This document shows positions 1 to 12,517 of a DNA stretch of 64,000 nucleotides, one piece after another; within the stretch, counting starts at the first letter, position 1, and each line of letters begins with the position of its first letter. This DNA is from Paragyromitra xinjiangensis (Eukaryota > Ascomycota > Pezizomycetes > Pezizales > Discinaceae). Position numbers and translations under genes: made by a program. The stretch is from assembly GCA_038503065.1 (NCBI GenBank), contig JBCAMK010000018.1, positions 1 through 64,000 of the forward strand, in the 5' to 3' direction. The notes beneath the pieces were generated by a model that was given only the letters and a program-made list of their open reading frames with translations, did not search any database and was not told the DNA's origin.

Positions 1-2252
1 TGCGCAATTGCCGGGGAATAGAATGCCATTGCTTGGAGGGGGTTCCGTCCTCTTACTGAAGCGCGTCATTTCGGGTAGCGCAACAGAAAAAGCAGCTGAA
101 GCCAACATGAAGAAGAATTTACTATGCATATTGAATTTGACAGAATGCGGGTGACAAAAGCTTTGTAGAATAGAGCCACTTGCCAGAAGGGATGCTAACC
201 AATACAGAATAGACGGGCCAACTATGATCTGAATTTAAAGGAACAGGGCGAAGAATGGCGAAGTAGCCAAATAGCATCCGAAGACCACGCTTTATACCCG
301 ATTATTAGCTTATCAATGGTATCAGTTACCCAAGAAACAAAAAATCCCACACTCACGAATCCGCCAGGAAAGGCGCCAAATGCTAAATTAAATTGCAATA
401 TTCGTCTGCTGTAAAGAAAGTGGGCAGCTCTAGGTACAATGATGAGCTATAGAAACCTCAATATCCTGAGTGATACTCTTTGAATCCCACGTGGGAAATC
501 TTATTATCAAAGCTATGTGAATCATAAGTTTTAACAAGTCCAAAAAATACTTACAAGTCACATCTCTAGAAAAGCCCACTACCAGACAACGCCATGACGA
601 ACAAAGAGGTTATTGCGAGATATCACCAAGGTGGATAATGGTTTTAAAGAATAGTTATTGAGATAGAAACAAGCTCATTATACGCTGTTGAACTCAACAC
701 TCATCAATACTCTCATCAATATCAGGTATTACATGCCGCCCTTCAATCCCGTTCTCAACATACCACTCTAGTAGTTCCTTACACTTTTACAGAATAATAT
801 TCAGTTTTTGAGGCGCTGCCAACGATACTTTATGTTAAGTTTGCTGCAAGATTGGAAACAATGGGAGCCTTTAGGGTCAAAACCCAAGCTTGTAAAAAAC
901 GATAGCGTATGTCTTCTTGCGTATCTACTGAAGGTATCTGGACAAAATTAGCTCCCACTAAAGTGATTCGCTAACAGTACAAGAATTGTGGAAGGAACGT
1001 GAAAAAAATAATCTTGGCACAGTAGTCTCAAACACACGAGTAAGGCCATTACAGCCGCTCAAGAGGAAAGGACAGGAAAACCATGCATTATCGGAAAAAC
1101 AGATCCCACCAATTAAGAATTCTTTCGCTAAAGAACTCAAGCCTACTACGCTATATAAACAAGTAGGTAGGTATTTTGTTTCATGAACTTAGCGCCTGCG
1201 GCTGGCTCATCACATAACGGGACACATCCATTATTGTTAAATCCAAATAACACTCCGAACAGATGATAAACACCAGAATAACGTTAGATTCGCAGATTTG
1301 TGGCTCTCCATTAGTTACAAAGCGCAATTTACGCCACTACTTAGGAGGAGTAGCTCCCCACAAGACAAAGCACGCATCTCTTTGTCTAAGTCCACGACAA
1401 CAAACCAAGGCTCACGACCCCACAGAAACTAAAACCATTAAAGTTCTGAAATAAAAGGTGCTGATAGCAACCTCATTATCACTCTTTCAGCTACCGGATT
1501 CAGAAAATACCCATCAAGGTTTAGTGGCTGCTAGCTAGCGGCCAACCGGCTGTCAAACAAATACTTGTATCCCCGGAATTGCATAAACCGACGGTTCGTC
1601 AAATAACCTACCCACTACAATTGGCTTTTACAGAAGAACACGGCTCTGATAACCAGAGAGCATCCAATTATGTACTACATGTATCCAAAATTTGAGACAA
1701 CCCTAACCCTGGAAACATTACTGCAAATTTACAACAATCCGATAAAGAAAAATTAAAGCCCCTTAAGGCATGTTAGCCAGAGCCCAGAATGGAGGCACCG
1801 ATAATTGCAAGACGTAACCTGCAGCCCGGAACCGCATTGCAGTGCGCAATAATCCACACAAACCACCCCCAATCAAGCTCAGACCCAGACCCTGATGCAA
1901 GTGTAGATTCTTAAACCTCCGTGAAGTAGCCCACCCCAACACTAGTAAGTCGGAAACAATAGCAAATAGGACAACCCCCTCCAACACCTAGATAACGTCG
2001 ATCTTCAACCAAAAATTATATATATTATAGTAAGTAATGAAATTGTCTAAAGGGCCATGCCGCTAATGAAGCTTAAAATAAATAAAAATAAATCCAAAGT
2101 ATGAATCCTTCACCATTTTACATCCCCTACATTGTCCAAACAAAACACCTGGTATGTATGGGACCAAACGCCATACAGCCACCGCCAGAGATCGAGACTC
2201 ACACCTGTTAAATAACAAAGGACGAAAATATCGACCTCGCAATGCCGCACTC
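1..2252. other. Gene-free AT-rich stretch
   Basis: I see no supportable gene here. Open frames are short and lack family motifs. A telomere-like motif (CCCTAACCCTG) lies at about 1701-1711. A 66-codon frame at 986-1186 has a basic, transposase-tail-like composition, but I cannot assign it. Confidence 0.6.
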
Positions 2253-5200
2253 TCAACGCCTGATAGAACTTTCACGCGCAGGTATCGCCTCTTCTCTGTC
2301 ATCTTTCCTTCCACATAAACACCAGGACGGCCATCGAGAACTGCTTGATTTCTGTGGCCCCGAATTCACCGAACTAGTAGGGCCGGCGCCTCCAAATCCA
2401 CGAGCACCGGTAATAGACCCATGACGGACGGACCCTAGCGGGGATTCGTTACTAACGCTACGTCTATCAATTTCAGTCCCTCGAGTCGCTGCCGGGTGGT
2501 GAGTAGGGGCATCAGTGATAACCGTATCACCGTCTTCCTGCCGCTGGTACGTTGTGTTGGTCCCAGAGCTATCAGCACCACTGCTAGTTTGTAGGTCTGT
2601 TGTTGCAGGGGCGGAGAGTAGTTCTGAATAGTTTTCTGCACTGCTAAGACCACCTGTAGTACGCCCATTTGTCTCAGGGGCTGAACGTAGTTCCGAATAG
2701 TCTAGTTCAGTGCTACTAAGACCACCTGTAGCATGCCCATTTGTCCCACTCACGGTAGGAGTACGAGTATCAATCTCGTGTAACTCTTCTGTAGGCAAGA
2801 GAACAGAAACATCGGCACTTTGTGTGTTATCTGAGTCTTCTGTACATAACACAAAGTTGTCAGTATTACCACCGGCAGCCATGGGACTCCAAAGTAGAGG
2901 CAGGTTTACTAATTGACTGCAAATATTCCACTACCTCTGACTTCCCTTCAGCGGCTGCGTAATCCGAAACTGTCAACCCCTTCCTATCCCGAATTTTTGG
3001 GCTGCTGCCCTTCTCTAGAAGCAGCTTCACGCTAGAAAGATGCCCTGCGCCTCCGGCGTGGTGCATAGCAGTTCTACCACTGTCCTTCGTTTGAATATTT
3101 GGATCAGCGCCATGATCCAGAAGCGCCCTGATGCTATGGTCACGTGCTTCGAGAGCTACGTGGTGAAGTGCAGTCCATCCAAGATTGTCCCGCGCATTGC
3201 TATCGACGCCATTTTCGAGGAGCACCCTGATACTGAAGTCGTTCACAGCTTGACTAGCAACGTGGACTGTAATCCGTTTGATATTTTCCTCTATATCGCC
3301 ACCTGCTTGAAGTAAAGCTTTAATAGCAGCCCCATCACCCCCTTGCGCCGCAATGTGGAGCGCAGTTTCACCATCGTTACTCCGAGTGTTTCCATTACAC
3401 CCTTTTTGTATGAGTGTCTCTATTGTTGAGTGATGTCCCGCAAGAACCGCTAGCTGAAGCGCAGTCCATCCGAATTCATCTCGGGCCTCCCTATCATAAT
3501 CACTCTCGAGAAGTGCTTTGATAACGGAATCATGGCTTTCGTTACTTGCAATGTGTAGTGCAGTCCGTCCTTTCTTGTCTCTAGCATTCTTATCACAATT
3601 CCCTTCGAGAAGCACCCGAACACCAGAAGCGTTCCCTGCTCGAGCTGCCATGAGAAGTGCGCTGTCGCCCAGAGGATCACGAGCATTTGCATCAGCTCCA
3701 TGATGAAGCAGCACTCGCATAGTTGAATCGTGTCCTGCGTTTGTAGCCGCATGTAGTGCCGTCCATCCTTGGTTGTCACGAAAGTCAATTTTCTCGCAGC
3801 CTTTCTGCAGAAGCAGCTCGAGGATAAAATCGTGTCCCTCCGCAGCTGCTATGTGGATAGCAGTTCTTTCTTGGCCGTCTAGACTATCCCCGTGGCATCC
3901 TTCATCAAGTAACACCCTGACGACGGAACTGTGTTTCGCAGAAGTTGCAATGCGCAACGCGGTCCGCTCTTCGTTATCTCTTGCTTCACTGTCGACGCCT
4001 GCCTGAAGTAACAAAAGAATGGTTGTAGTGTTCCCGGCTTGCGCAGCCAGATGAAGTGGTGTTGACCCGGTTTCGTCCCGGGGGTTTTTATCGCATTTAC
4101 TTGCTAGCAAGACCTGTATAACAGAATCGTTTCCATGAAGCGCAGCCAGATGAAGTGCAGTTCGGAAGTTTTTGTCTCGAGCTTCAATCTCTAGTCGTTT
4201 CTGCAGTAGCACCTTGATGCTGGAATCATTTCCGTGAAGTGCTGCCACATGGAGCGCAGTTTGTCCATGGTTTCCTCGACTCTTCCTATCATTCTTGTCT
4301 TGGATTAGGCCTTTGATGACGGAATCGCATCCCACTCGCGCAGCGTGGTGGAGAGCAGTCTCCCCGTTCAAGTCCCGTGCATGCCGATAACAGCCGTTCT
4401 CCAAAAGCATTTCGACAATAGGAAGGTGTCCCGCAACGGCTGTGACATGTAATGCTGTTCGTCCACGTTTATCCGATGCCTCTACATTACTACCAGCCCG
4501 AAGCAGAGCCTTTGCCACCGCATCCCGTCCAGCATAACCACCCACGTGTAATGCCGTCCACCCAATATTGCTTTGGGCCTCCCTGTCACTCCCTTTTCCA
4601 AGCAGAAGTTTGACGATAGAATCGTGGCCCGAGAACGCTGCTAAATGCAATGCAGTATGACCATCTCTATCCTGTAGATTTGGATCCACTCCGTTTTGAA
4701 GAAGAAATTCGACCATGTCCTCGTACCCCCCATGCGCGGCCCAGTGCAAACTAGTATACCCGTGGATATCTTTAGACAAGATGTTCAAAGTCTCGGCTTT
4801 GAAGAGTTCTTGAACCACCGACAAGAGATCAAACCTAGACAGGATGCAAACAGTAGGGACTGTTTGCGGGTCGGTCCTCCAACTCTCTGCCAAACGTAGC
4901 GATGCAGAAGTGGATTCGGGCAAACAAAGCTTTACCCACTTTAAACGAATCGGCATTTTCTCATCGCAGAGCACTCTCACTATTTCCAGCAAGTTGAAGT
5001 CGTTAATATAGCCAATGTGACGAAGATGGTAGCCCCAATATGAAGCAGCATATGGAAGAAATGCTCCACCAGATAGCGCCAAAGCTTTGTCCGACTTCAT
5101 TTGGGGTGACTGGTTATTCCGGGCTGCACCGTTTGATTCCTCGAAAACATCCAATGGACGAAGCATCGAGATGTATCTCACACAGGTTGTCGCTATGAAA

Positions 5201-7846
5201 TAGTTCGCTTTTACTGATTCGATAAGGTAAACAGAGGTTTCAGGCTGTAACGATTCGAATGAAGCAGGGTTCTGCAAAAAGTCCTTCGCTGACCTGTGGA
5301 CCAAATGCACCGTCTCGCCGACGATCTTGAGCAAAGGGCCGCAATGAAGTCGAAGCGTGCTCTTGACATCGGGAGGAACCCTGCGGATAACTGCGCCAAT
5401 TTGCTGGTCGTCCGGCTCGACCGCCAATGCTACTGCAATCTCCCATAAGAGGAGCGGCCGAGCAGATGAAACAAGGAAGGTCAAAATCCTGCTTGCCATT
5501 TTCCGCCTCCTAGCAGGTATCTCCTCCAGAATTGTTCCATATACTCCCTCCAAAGTGGCCGGCATACTTCTGAGCTGTCCTTCAAGAGCTTCTTCAAAAG
5601 TGTCGGGAGTCTCCCGAAGGATCTCAAGAACTAACGATATCCACAGGAATGATCCGCCTGCACGCGCGATAAGTGTCGATTCGAAATCACTGCGGTCCGA
5701 CCACATATGATTCAACTTCCCAACCTCCGCATGCACCACTGCTCCGATATCCTTAATTATTTCAGAAACGTAGTCCTCCAACTGCACTATCGAGGTGTAT
5801 TTGAGCCCTTGGAAAGCATTCTGAATCGTGTCCTCCGGTCGACCGGTAACCAAAATCTTAAGAAAGGCTTCATCCGAGTCCAAGGCCCTTTTAGCTTCAA
5901 CGATTCGCTTGAAAAGGCGGAGAAGCTGTCTTCTCGAAGACTTCTCACATTCGTCGAGAGCGTCGATTATGCAGAATATGTCCCCAGCGTCCCCATCAAA
6001 CGAAATACGTTCGAAGATGTCGCATAACGTTCCGAAAGACAAAAGCATGCGAGGCCCCATCTCGTTATAATAGGGCAGTGCATGTTTCTGGAGCAGAAAT
6101 GGATGAGCCGTAAATATCTGATGCAGAATACCTTGGAGAATGGCCTCCGCCGTATTCTCTTGGTCATTTTTCGCGTCGCAAAAAAAATAACACGCAGTTG
6201 ATGGAACCCTGGACCGAAACTGGACACTGCTCAGTTCGTCGACAATGAAGGAAGAAAGCATCGTTTTACCACACCCGATATCACCAGAGACCCATAGGGC
6301 GACTGAGTTCCTTTCAGTGAGCCAGAGTTTGTAGTTCTCTTGCTCAGAAAACCACGCACAAGTACCCGGTTCCCGAGCTGGGATACTATTTCGGTGGGTA
6401 ATATAATCCGAGGTCCAGAAGTAATGCAAGCAATTTTCCTCCTGCTCCGGAAGGACTAAAGAAAGATATGGTCAGCCTAGGAATAGGTATCAAACATGCG
6501 ACAACTTCGTCGATTGCTTATACTACATACCACCCTGTTGTAAATTCTGGCTTTTTACCAATTCCTGTAGAACGGAGGCCACCTTCCGATATTGAGAGTC
6601 ATCAACCGCAGAGAACTTGCATAGTGTGCGATGGTCCGCACCGGTGATCGTGAACATCTTCTCACGGTCCCCAAGATTAAGCCTAGTCGAAGCAGGTGGA
6701 ACCACCTTCTACCATTCAGAGCTTTGCCCAGATAACAGTCGGGTTTTCTAAAGGGTTTGGTACTCACTAATACACTCTTTTTTGACGGCATAAATGTCTT
6801 ATCCGATTCTGTAACCGTAACAACAGAAAATCCTTCGATTTCCCCGAACGCCCGGGCTATTCCCTGAAGAGGACGGGAGTCTCGCACGAGTTCTTTGAGA
6901 GTTGTTGGGCTGAGGTCAAAATAGGCCTGAGCGATACACCCTACACGCTTTGATAACTGAGCAATGTCGGCGCTGTCATGGGGTACACCCATGAATATGG
7001 TGGCGCAAGTAGATTGCAAGATCGAGTTGAACCTTGCTTCTCTTTTCGCCATGACGAGTGCCTTGTCAAATTAATAAAATATCGCAATAACCTGTCCAAT
7101 TGAATTTTACCTTTTTAACGATAAATCCTCCCAAGCTGTGCGCAATAAATATTATGGGTCGATTTTTCTCCTAGAGCCAATTAGTAGATTGCTATAAAAA
7201 TTACAAGATGAATCCGAACCTCCATTGATAGCCGACGATATCTCAATTGAATCAGGAGATTCACCGCGTTTTCCAGGAGACCAAGGATACTTTTACTATC
7301 CAACACCATTGAATCGTACCCGAAACTCATGATGCGGGCACCTGGTAGATCCTTTGGCAGGAAATCTCGAAGCCATAGCTTTCCCGATGATTCATGGGCC
7401 CAAGTCCCCAGCGGTCCGCCGAAACCATGTACCGCGACGATACTACCAAGAGTAGGAAGTTAGTACTAGTACCCAAGCTAACTACCGAATTGTGGGCCTG
7501 TCTTCTAGATTTTTCGCCTTTCGAATCGCGTGCTCCGTTGGAGCGCGGCGCGTCAAGATCACCACCAGCGGAAAGGTTAGAAAGACGTACTCAACTGCCT
7601 TTTCATTTTGAAGTGGATGCGATACACCGCTGCCATTGATTTCTGGGGGATACAGTGTCCTGAGACCGTAGAAATCTTTCCCTAGTGATGCCTAGTACAC
7701 GTCGCGGTCAGAAGGGCAGAAGGTAGCTCCAAAGAGGGCCACCAACTCACATCGGCTAAACTACGATTATCACCTTCTCCCGAGATATTGCTGTCGTCTG
7801 CTCTGAGAACTGTTGAAGGACTATACCAGCTGCCCTTGGTGGTCAT
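2253..7846 (-). CDS. NLR-type STAND protein: PGAP1-like hydrolase, NACHT, about 19 ankyrin repeats
   Basis: Predicted 1694 aa from eight exons: 7751-7846, 7591-7691, 7220-7442, 7111-7170, 6768-7061, 6531-6708, 2910-6455, 2253-2839; all phases agree. Residues about 60-310 form an alpha/beta-hydrolase of the PGAP1/DUF676 type often found at the N-terminus of fungal NLRs: VAVHGFGG, then the nucleophile elbow AHSLGG (Ser about 152). The NACHT follows: Walker A GDIGCGKT (about 375-382), Walker B IIDALDEC (about 480-487), a TGRPE sensor and a winged-helix region. About 19 ankyrin repeats run from about residue 879 to 1490. The tail is low complexity with a duplicated GGLSS...YSEL unit. The 7171-7219 intron has a weak donor (gttcgg). 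If the 2840-2909 intron is retained, translation stops at 2866. The likely role is cytosolic non-self or stress sensing with lipase-like output; this is inferred from the family. No substrate can be read from the sequence. Confidence 0.88.
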
Positions 7847-10163
7847 TTCGTATCGCAATAAAGTCGGAGCTTAGCGGCCTGAGAGGTTCACGTTTTGGCC
7901 GAAGAAAATGCGTGATATTGCTCGCAAAACAGCCTCGATGGACGGACCCCGCTTACTGTCGCAGTTGCTTGCTTAAGGCTTAGGTTTTTCACAGCCTCGG
8001 CTGCCCTGATACATATGTACGAGTATGTCATAGCTGTGGGGGGGTGAAGAAGACCAATAACAGTCAATTGCAGGAATGACCCGTGGCTCGCCAGATGGTT
8101 TTGAGCCAAAAAGGGCGGCTACAGCAACGGTGATAGGAGAGTAATCCCGCCAAGACAAACACTTGGGTGAATTTGAATGGGTCAATTGACGATCAGGGCT
8201 CACTTTCGCAGCTCTGGGTTTAATTCCCGTGCATCCAGCGAATTCCACGAGTAGCTATAGGTTTCAGAAAGTGGTCAACAAATGTACAACGAGATGCCAA
8301 CACTCGATCCCACCCCTGTATCCTTTCCGCCCCCTCATCTCCTTAGGCACGATCAAGTATCCCCGGGAAAGGAATCATCTCTTTCTAGCGCTCCTTCAAT
8401 ACGTAATCCCAAAATAAAAACCCAATAGGAAGGCTTAGAGACTAGAACAAAAATTGTGCAAGACGCAAGACGCATTTCCCCGGCCCAGATCACAATTGAC
8501 TGGGGAGGGGGTAGCCGTGGGCCTAATAGACCATCAAGCCAAAACCAAGACTAGGTGAGTATCGAGTGAGAATTTGTGAGCCCAAGGACCTACATACAAG
8601 TTAAGGGGAAGTTTTAAACATTTACAAGCAGAGGGACTTGATAGTACGGAGTCTTGTTGGGACTTGAGAGAAGAAGAGTTTATTTAGACGGCAGTTGTCA
8701 GAGCAACGAAACCGGGTAAAGAGCCGGGACTCGGAACAGAAGTGTGATTCAGCCTGCGGAGTGAATACCCTGGAGTACCCTGCTCTATCATCACCAGCCT
8801 CAACCCTGGCGAATGTTCCTGCAGCGGTGTGGCTTGTGGCAAATTAAGGCTTGATTCGGGGATGATCCGCGGTAATACGCTCCGAGTTGATAAACTCAAC
8901 CCTAACCCTGGACATCAAAATCTGCTCTCTGATTGATCGATCGATCAATTCGTTAAATACATAAATCTACTGTCTGACTAAAGCAGCCTCCAAAGTATTG
9001 CGGGTTTTTAACATACAAGATACCATCGTGACACTTGGCCTTCCACTTCTAATCTCATTCCGTCTCTTAGAATTATCAACAATAATCCCCTAATTAAATT
9101 TGGCAATCATCAAATATAACCACTAATAATGTTTACCATGAAAAATCTGGCAAAGGGAATTGGTATAACACAGCAGTGATGGCCGTGAACCGAGCCAGCT
9201 TAAATATTGACTCAAGTTTTAAATTGGGCTCGAAGGTCTCAAATTTAAATCCGACATCTCACGAGTGGAGTACGTTCAATTTGCACCTCAGAAAGCTCCA
9301 ACTTCAGTGTATAGAGATATATTATGGGCACGGGGACTTAAGTAGGTCAATACTAACCTGGAAACTTAGTCGTTAGCAAGTGCTCCGCAATGCTGTTAAC
9401 TGCAAGCAAAAAGCTGTGATTCCTAAACCCTCCCTCCCTCATCCAGGGCTAAGCACATGCTCATGGACAAAAATCGCTATAACAGAGTTTTTCCAGGTGA
9501 CTACTACTTTCACAACTGGATGACGTACTTTCTGCTTGACTCTAGTATTATCTGCGTGGTTCACAAAAACCCATATCTCTTATCAACAGGACATCGAGCC
9601 CAACCAAAGGGACCGAACGTGATCCGAATAACCTCTCCCTCTCCCTTTGAATACAGTAATTATACACCCAGGTAATTATAATACGGAATCTCCACACAGC
9701 TTCCCGCTCTATAGCTATAGTAAGAATCACTCGCATACTCAGGCACTTGCTTCCATGCTCGCTTGCAGCAGGGTGAAGAATCCGCGCCAGCTCCAAGAGA
9801 GAAAGACAATAAACGGGTCGAATATGGGCAACTTTAATATCGGGTGTCGGTAAAAAAAGGACGAAGCGAACCAAAACCCTGGCTCGACTTTCGGTTCTCG
9901 GCCCGCCTCCATAGATACTTATAATACAACGGTTAAATCGTAGCAAAAAAGTCGGAGCAACCACTTTCTCGACCGCATCATTCGGCCCGAAGCTTAATAT
10001 TACGTGCATATATCTCCCCATCGGAGCTGGGGCCAACTTAATTGCTTGAGGTGTTGGGGACTTGAAGAGCATCGTGTGTTATGTAGACCAAGTATATATA
10101 TCACTTGGCCAGCCCCGATTGATACCCACAATCACTAACGCTTCTAAACTCCGAGATATCACA
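7847..10163. other. Intergenic region with one telomere-like motif
   Basis: Gene-free region upstream of two divergently transcribed genes. CCCTAACCCTG lies at 8900-8910. Several 60-170 codon frames occur on both strands, but none has a recognisable motif or convincing splice structure. Confidence 0.6.
10088..10108 (+). promoter_or_regulatory. TATA box inside a palindrome upstream of the CBM1-GH27 gene
   Basis: CCAAGT and ACTTGG arms flank a TATATATA core about 60-75 bp before the ATG at 10164. Spacing and composition fit a core promoter, and the arms could be an operator for a dimeric regulator. The role is inferred. Confidence 0.45.
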
Positions 10164-12517
10164 ATGAAGGCCTTTATAGTGGTAATATCCTGCGCAGCGA
10201 TCTTTGAAGGTGCCAGTGCTCAGGGTGCGGCATGGGCGCAGTGTGGTCAGTTCCCTCTTCTCGGATATCCTCCCCCATGTCCTTCACTCGTAGCTAAAAC
10301 CAAATCATATAACCAAAGGTGGCGTTAACTGGACTGGCGCCACCACTTGTGTCTCCGGTTACACCTGCAGTTTTTTGAACGCTTATTATTCGCAGGTGGG
10401 GAAAGTCCGACGACCCCCGACGCCATGCTTATATATTGATTGGTTGTGCTTTCAAATAGTGCATCCCTTCGACTTCAACCGTTGCAACCTCAATCAGCTC
10501 CACGGTGACGTCAAGGACATCCAGCTCCACGCCCATCCCCACTACTTCCTCAACGAAGACAACTACAACTATATCCACTACTAAGACAAGTACGACCACT
10601 TCAAGCACGTCTACTTCTACCGGAGGGCCAAGACATAATGTTGGGAAGCTTCCGGCACTCGGATGGAATTCTTGGAATGCGTACGGGGGAAGTATGTTAT
10701 ACTTTCAACCTGATGACAAACTATCCACTCAAAAAAATTTCTATACTAATATATATGGGTAGATATCAATGAAGCAAAGGTGCTTGCCGCTGCCAATAGC
10801 TTTATCTCTCTTGGCTTGAAGGATCTTGGCTACGAGTATGGTACGGTCGATCGATTCCACTTTATTGGCGGATCGCATTGATGTCATATTCCTAACACAT
10901 AACAGTCAATATCGATGATTGTTGGTCCCAGATGGCGCGTGTCGATGGAAAAATTGCCCCTGATGCAACTAAATTCCCGAACGGCATAAGCGGAGTCGCT
11001 ACACAGATCCACGCGTTGGGGCTCAAAGTTGGAATATACTCTGATGCTGGGCTAACGACTTGTAGCGGTGAGAGTCGATCACCAGTACAACTAATATCAA
11101 AACTAATATATAGTGCGAAGGGTTTCCTGGCTCCTTGAACTATGAGGCTGTGGATGCTGCTACTTTCGACAGCTGGGGAATTGACTGTACAGTACTCCCT
11201 AACATTAGCTTTTACCATTACTATCCTAACAAAACTAGACTTAAAATACGACAACTGCAATGTCCCCAGCGAATGGAACGATTCTGGTGTAAGAAAGCGG
11301 TGCAACCCGAATTTCCTGCAAAGCTTCCACTGACCTCAAACTAGAATTATGCGGACTGGACTCTGTCAAAATCATTTGAGAGATATAAGCGCATGACGTG
11401 AGAGACAAGGACCCTAACCCTGAGAACAGTCTGAGAGCTTACTTAGAGAACTCCCAGCGACGCATTGAATACCGTCACTAGACCAATCCAATATGCTTTG
11501 TGCAACTGGGGGAATGCACAAGTCTGGACATGGGGTTCTAAAGTCGTAAGGCTCACCATCAACACATAAATTTAGATTCGGCCTCATTCACAGGATTGAT
11601 CGTTGTATTTAGGGGCATTCTTGGAGAATGACCGGAGATTCTAGCTCTACTTGGTCTTATATCCAGTCCGCGATTACAAATAACGCAAACTACTTGGATT
11701 ACGTGGGTTTCTACGTAAGTAGCACTCGACCTCCTCGTTTCATATCGATTAGGCCCCGTAACCATGAAAGCAGTTCTAACACACGTTCACTCTTTAGGGG
11801 CATAACGATATGGGTTTGTCGCGCTCCAAGCTGTGTATAAGTTTGACAAAGTATTAATGCTAACCTGATATAGATATGATGGGTCAGACTTGAAAATTCC
11901 GGCCCAAGTTCCATACATCAATGCTAACCTACAGCACCGTTTACAGAGATTGGCAACGGGTTTGTCCTCAAATTCACATATTGACTAAATTACATCTAAC
12001 GCTGGGTAGAGACTTAACTTTAGCGGAATCAAGAACCCACTTTGCTGCCTGGGCATTTATGAAGAGCCCGATACTCCTAGGTACAGATGTAAGAAACAAC
12101 CTTCCCAATTGCTCTCAATACTTTCTGTCTCTATATAACAAGCCCCCAATAACTTGATGCTGAACTCAGCTTTCCGCGCTCACCACCGATGAACTCGCCA
12201 TCATCAAAAACACCGAGCTCCTCGCCTTCCACCAAGATGCTACGTACGGCTCGGCAGCAAAACAGTACAAAGTCACTAGCCCGCCTGAATACTATTCTGG
12301 CCTGAGCTCCAAGGGTACTCATGTTTTCATCATCAACTTTACAAGTGCGGCATCTACTAGAACTGTGACTTTCAGCGAAGTCTCGGGATTGTCAGCAGGG
12401 GTGAGCTACAAAGTGCACGACATGTGGGCTAAAACGGATATTGGGACGTTCACAAACAGCTACTCAGCCAGTGTGGCAAGCCATGATACTATAGCTTTGT
12501 TGATAACTCCTGCTTGA
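10164..12517 (+). CDS. Secreted CBM1-GH27 alpha-galactosidase
   Basis: Predicted 484 aa from 15 exons: 10164-10245, 10319-10395, 10460-10691, 10763-10840, 10906-11067, 11121-11186, 11239-11288, 11345-11397, 11458-11545, 11613-11714, 11798-11813, 11874-11882, 11947-11959, 12010-12088, 12170-12517. Phases join without a break. Residues 1-20 are a signal peptide. Residues about 24-54 are a fungal cellulose-binding CBM1 with four Cys. A Thr/Ser-rich linker spans about 54-112, and the GH27 domain starts at LPALGWNSW. The expected nucleophile Asp is in LKYDNC, and the acid/base Asp is in SWRMTGD. The conserved GHNDMDMMEIGNG stretch is split over exons of 16, 9 and 13 nt. It should release alpha-1,6-galactose from galactomannan or raffinose-type sugars while bound to cellulose outside the cell. 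It resembles AglB-type enzymes. The closely packed introns are unusual, but the CDS looks intact. Confidence 0.92.

Noticed and set aside
986..1186. 66-codon frame resembling the basic tail of a pogo-type transposase
   Set aside because: Too short, no DDE motif or inverted ends found around it, and the resemblance is only general composition.
8205..8240. B-box-like GGGTTTAATTCCCG
   Set aside because: No matching A box or acceptor stem upstream, so not a tRNA gene.
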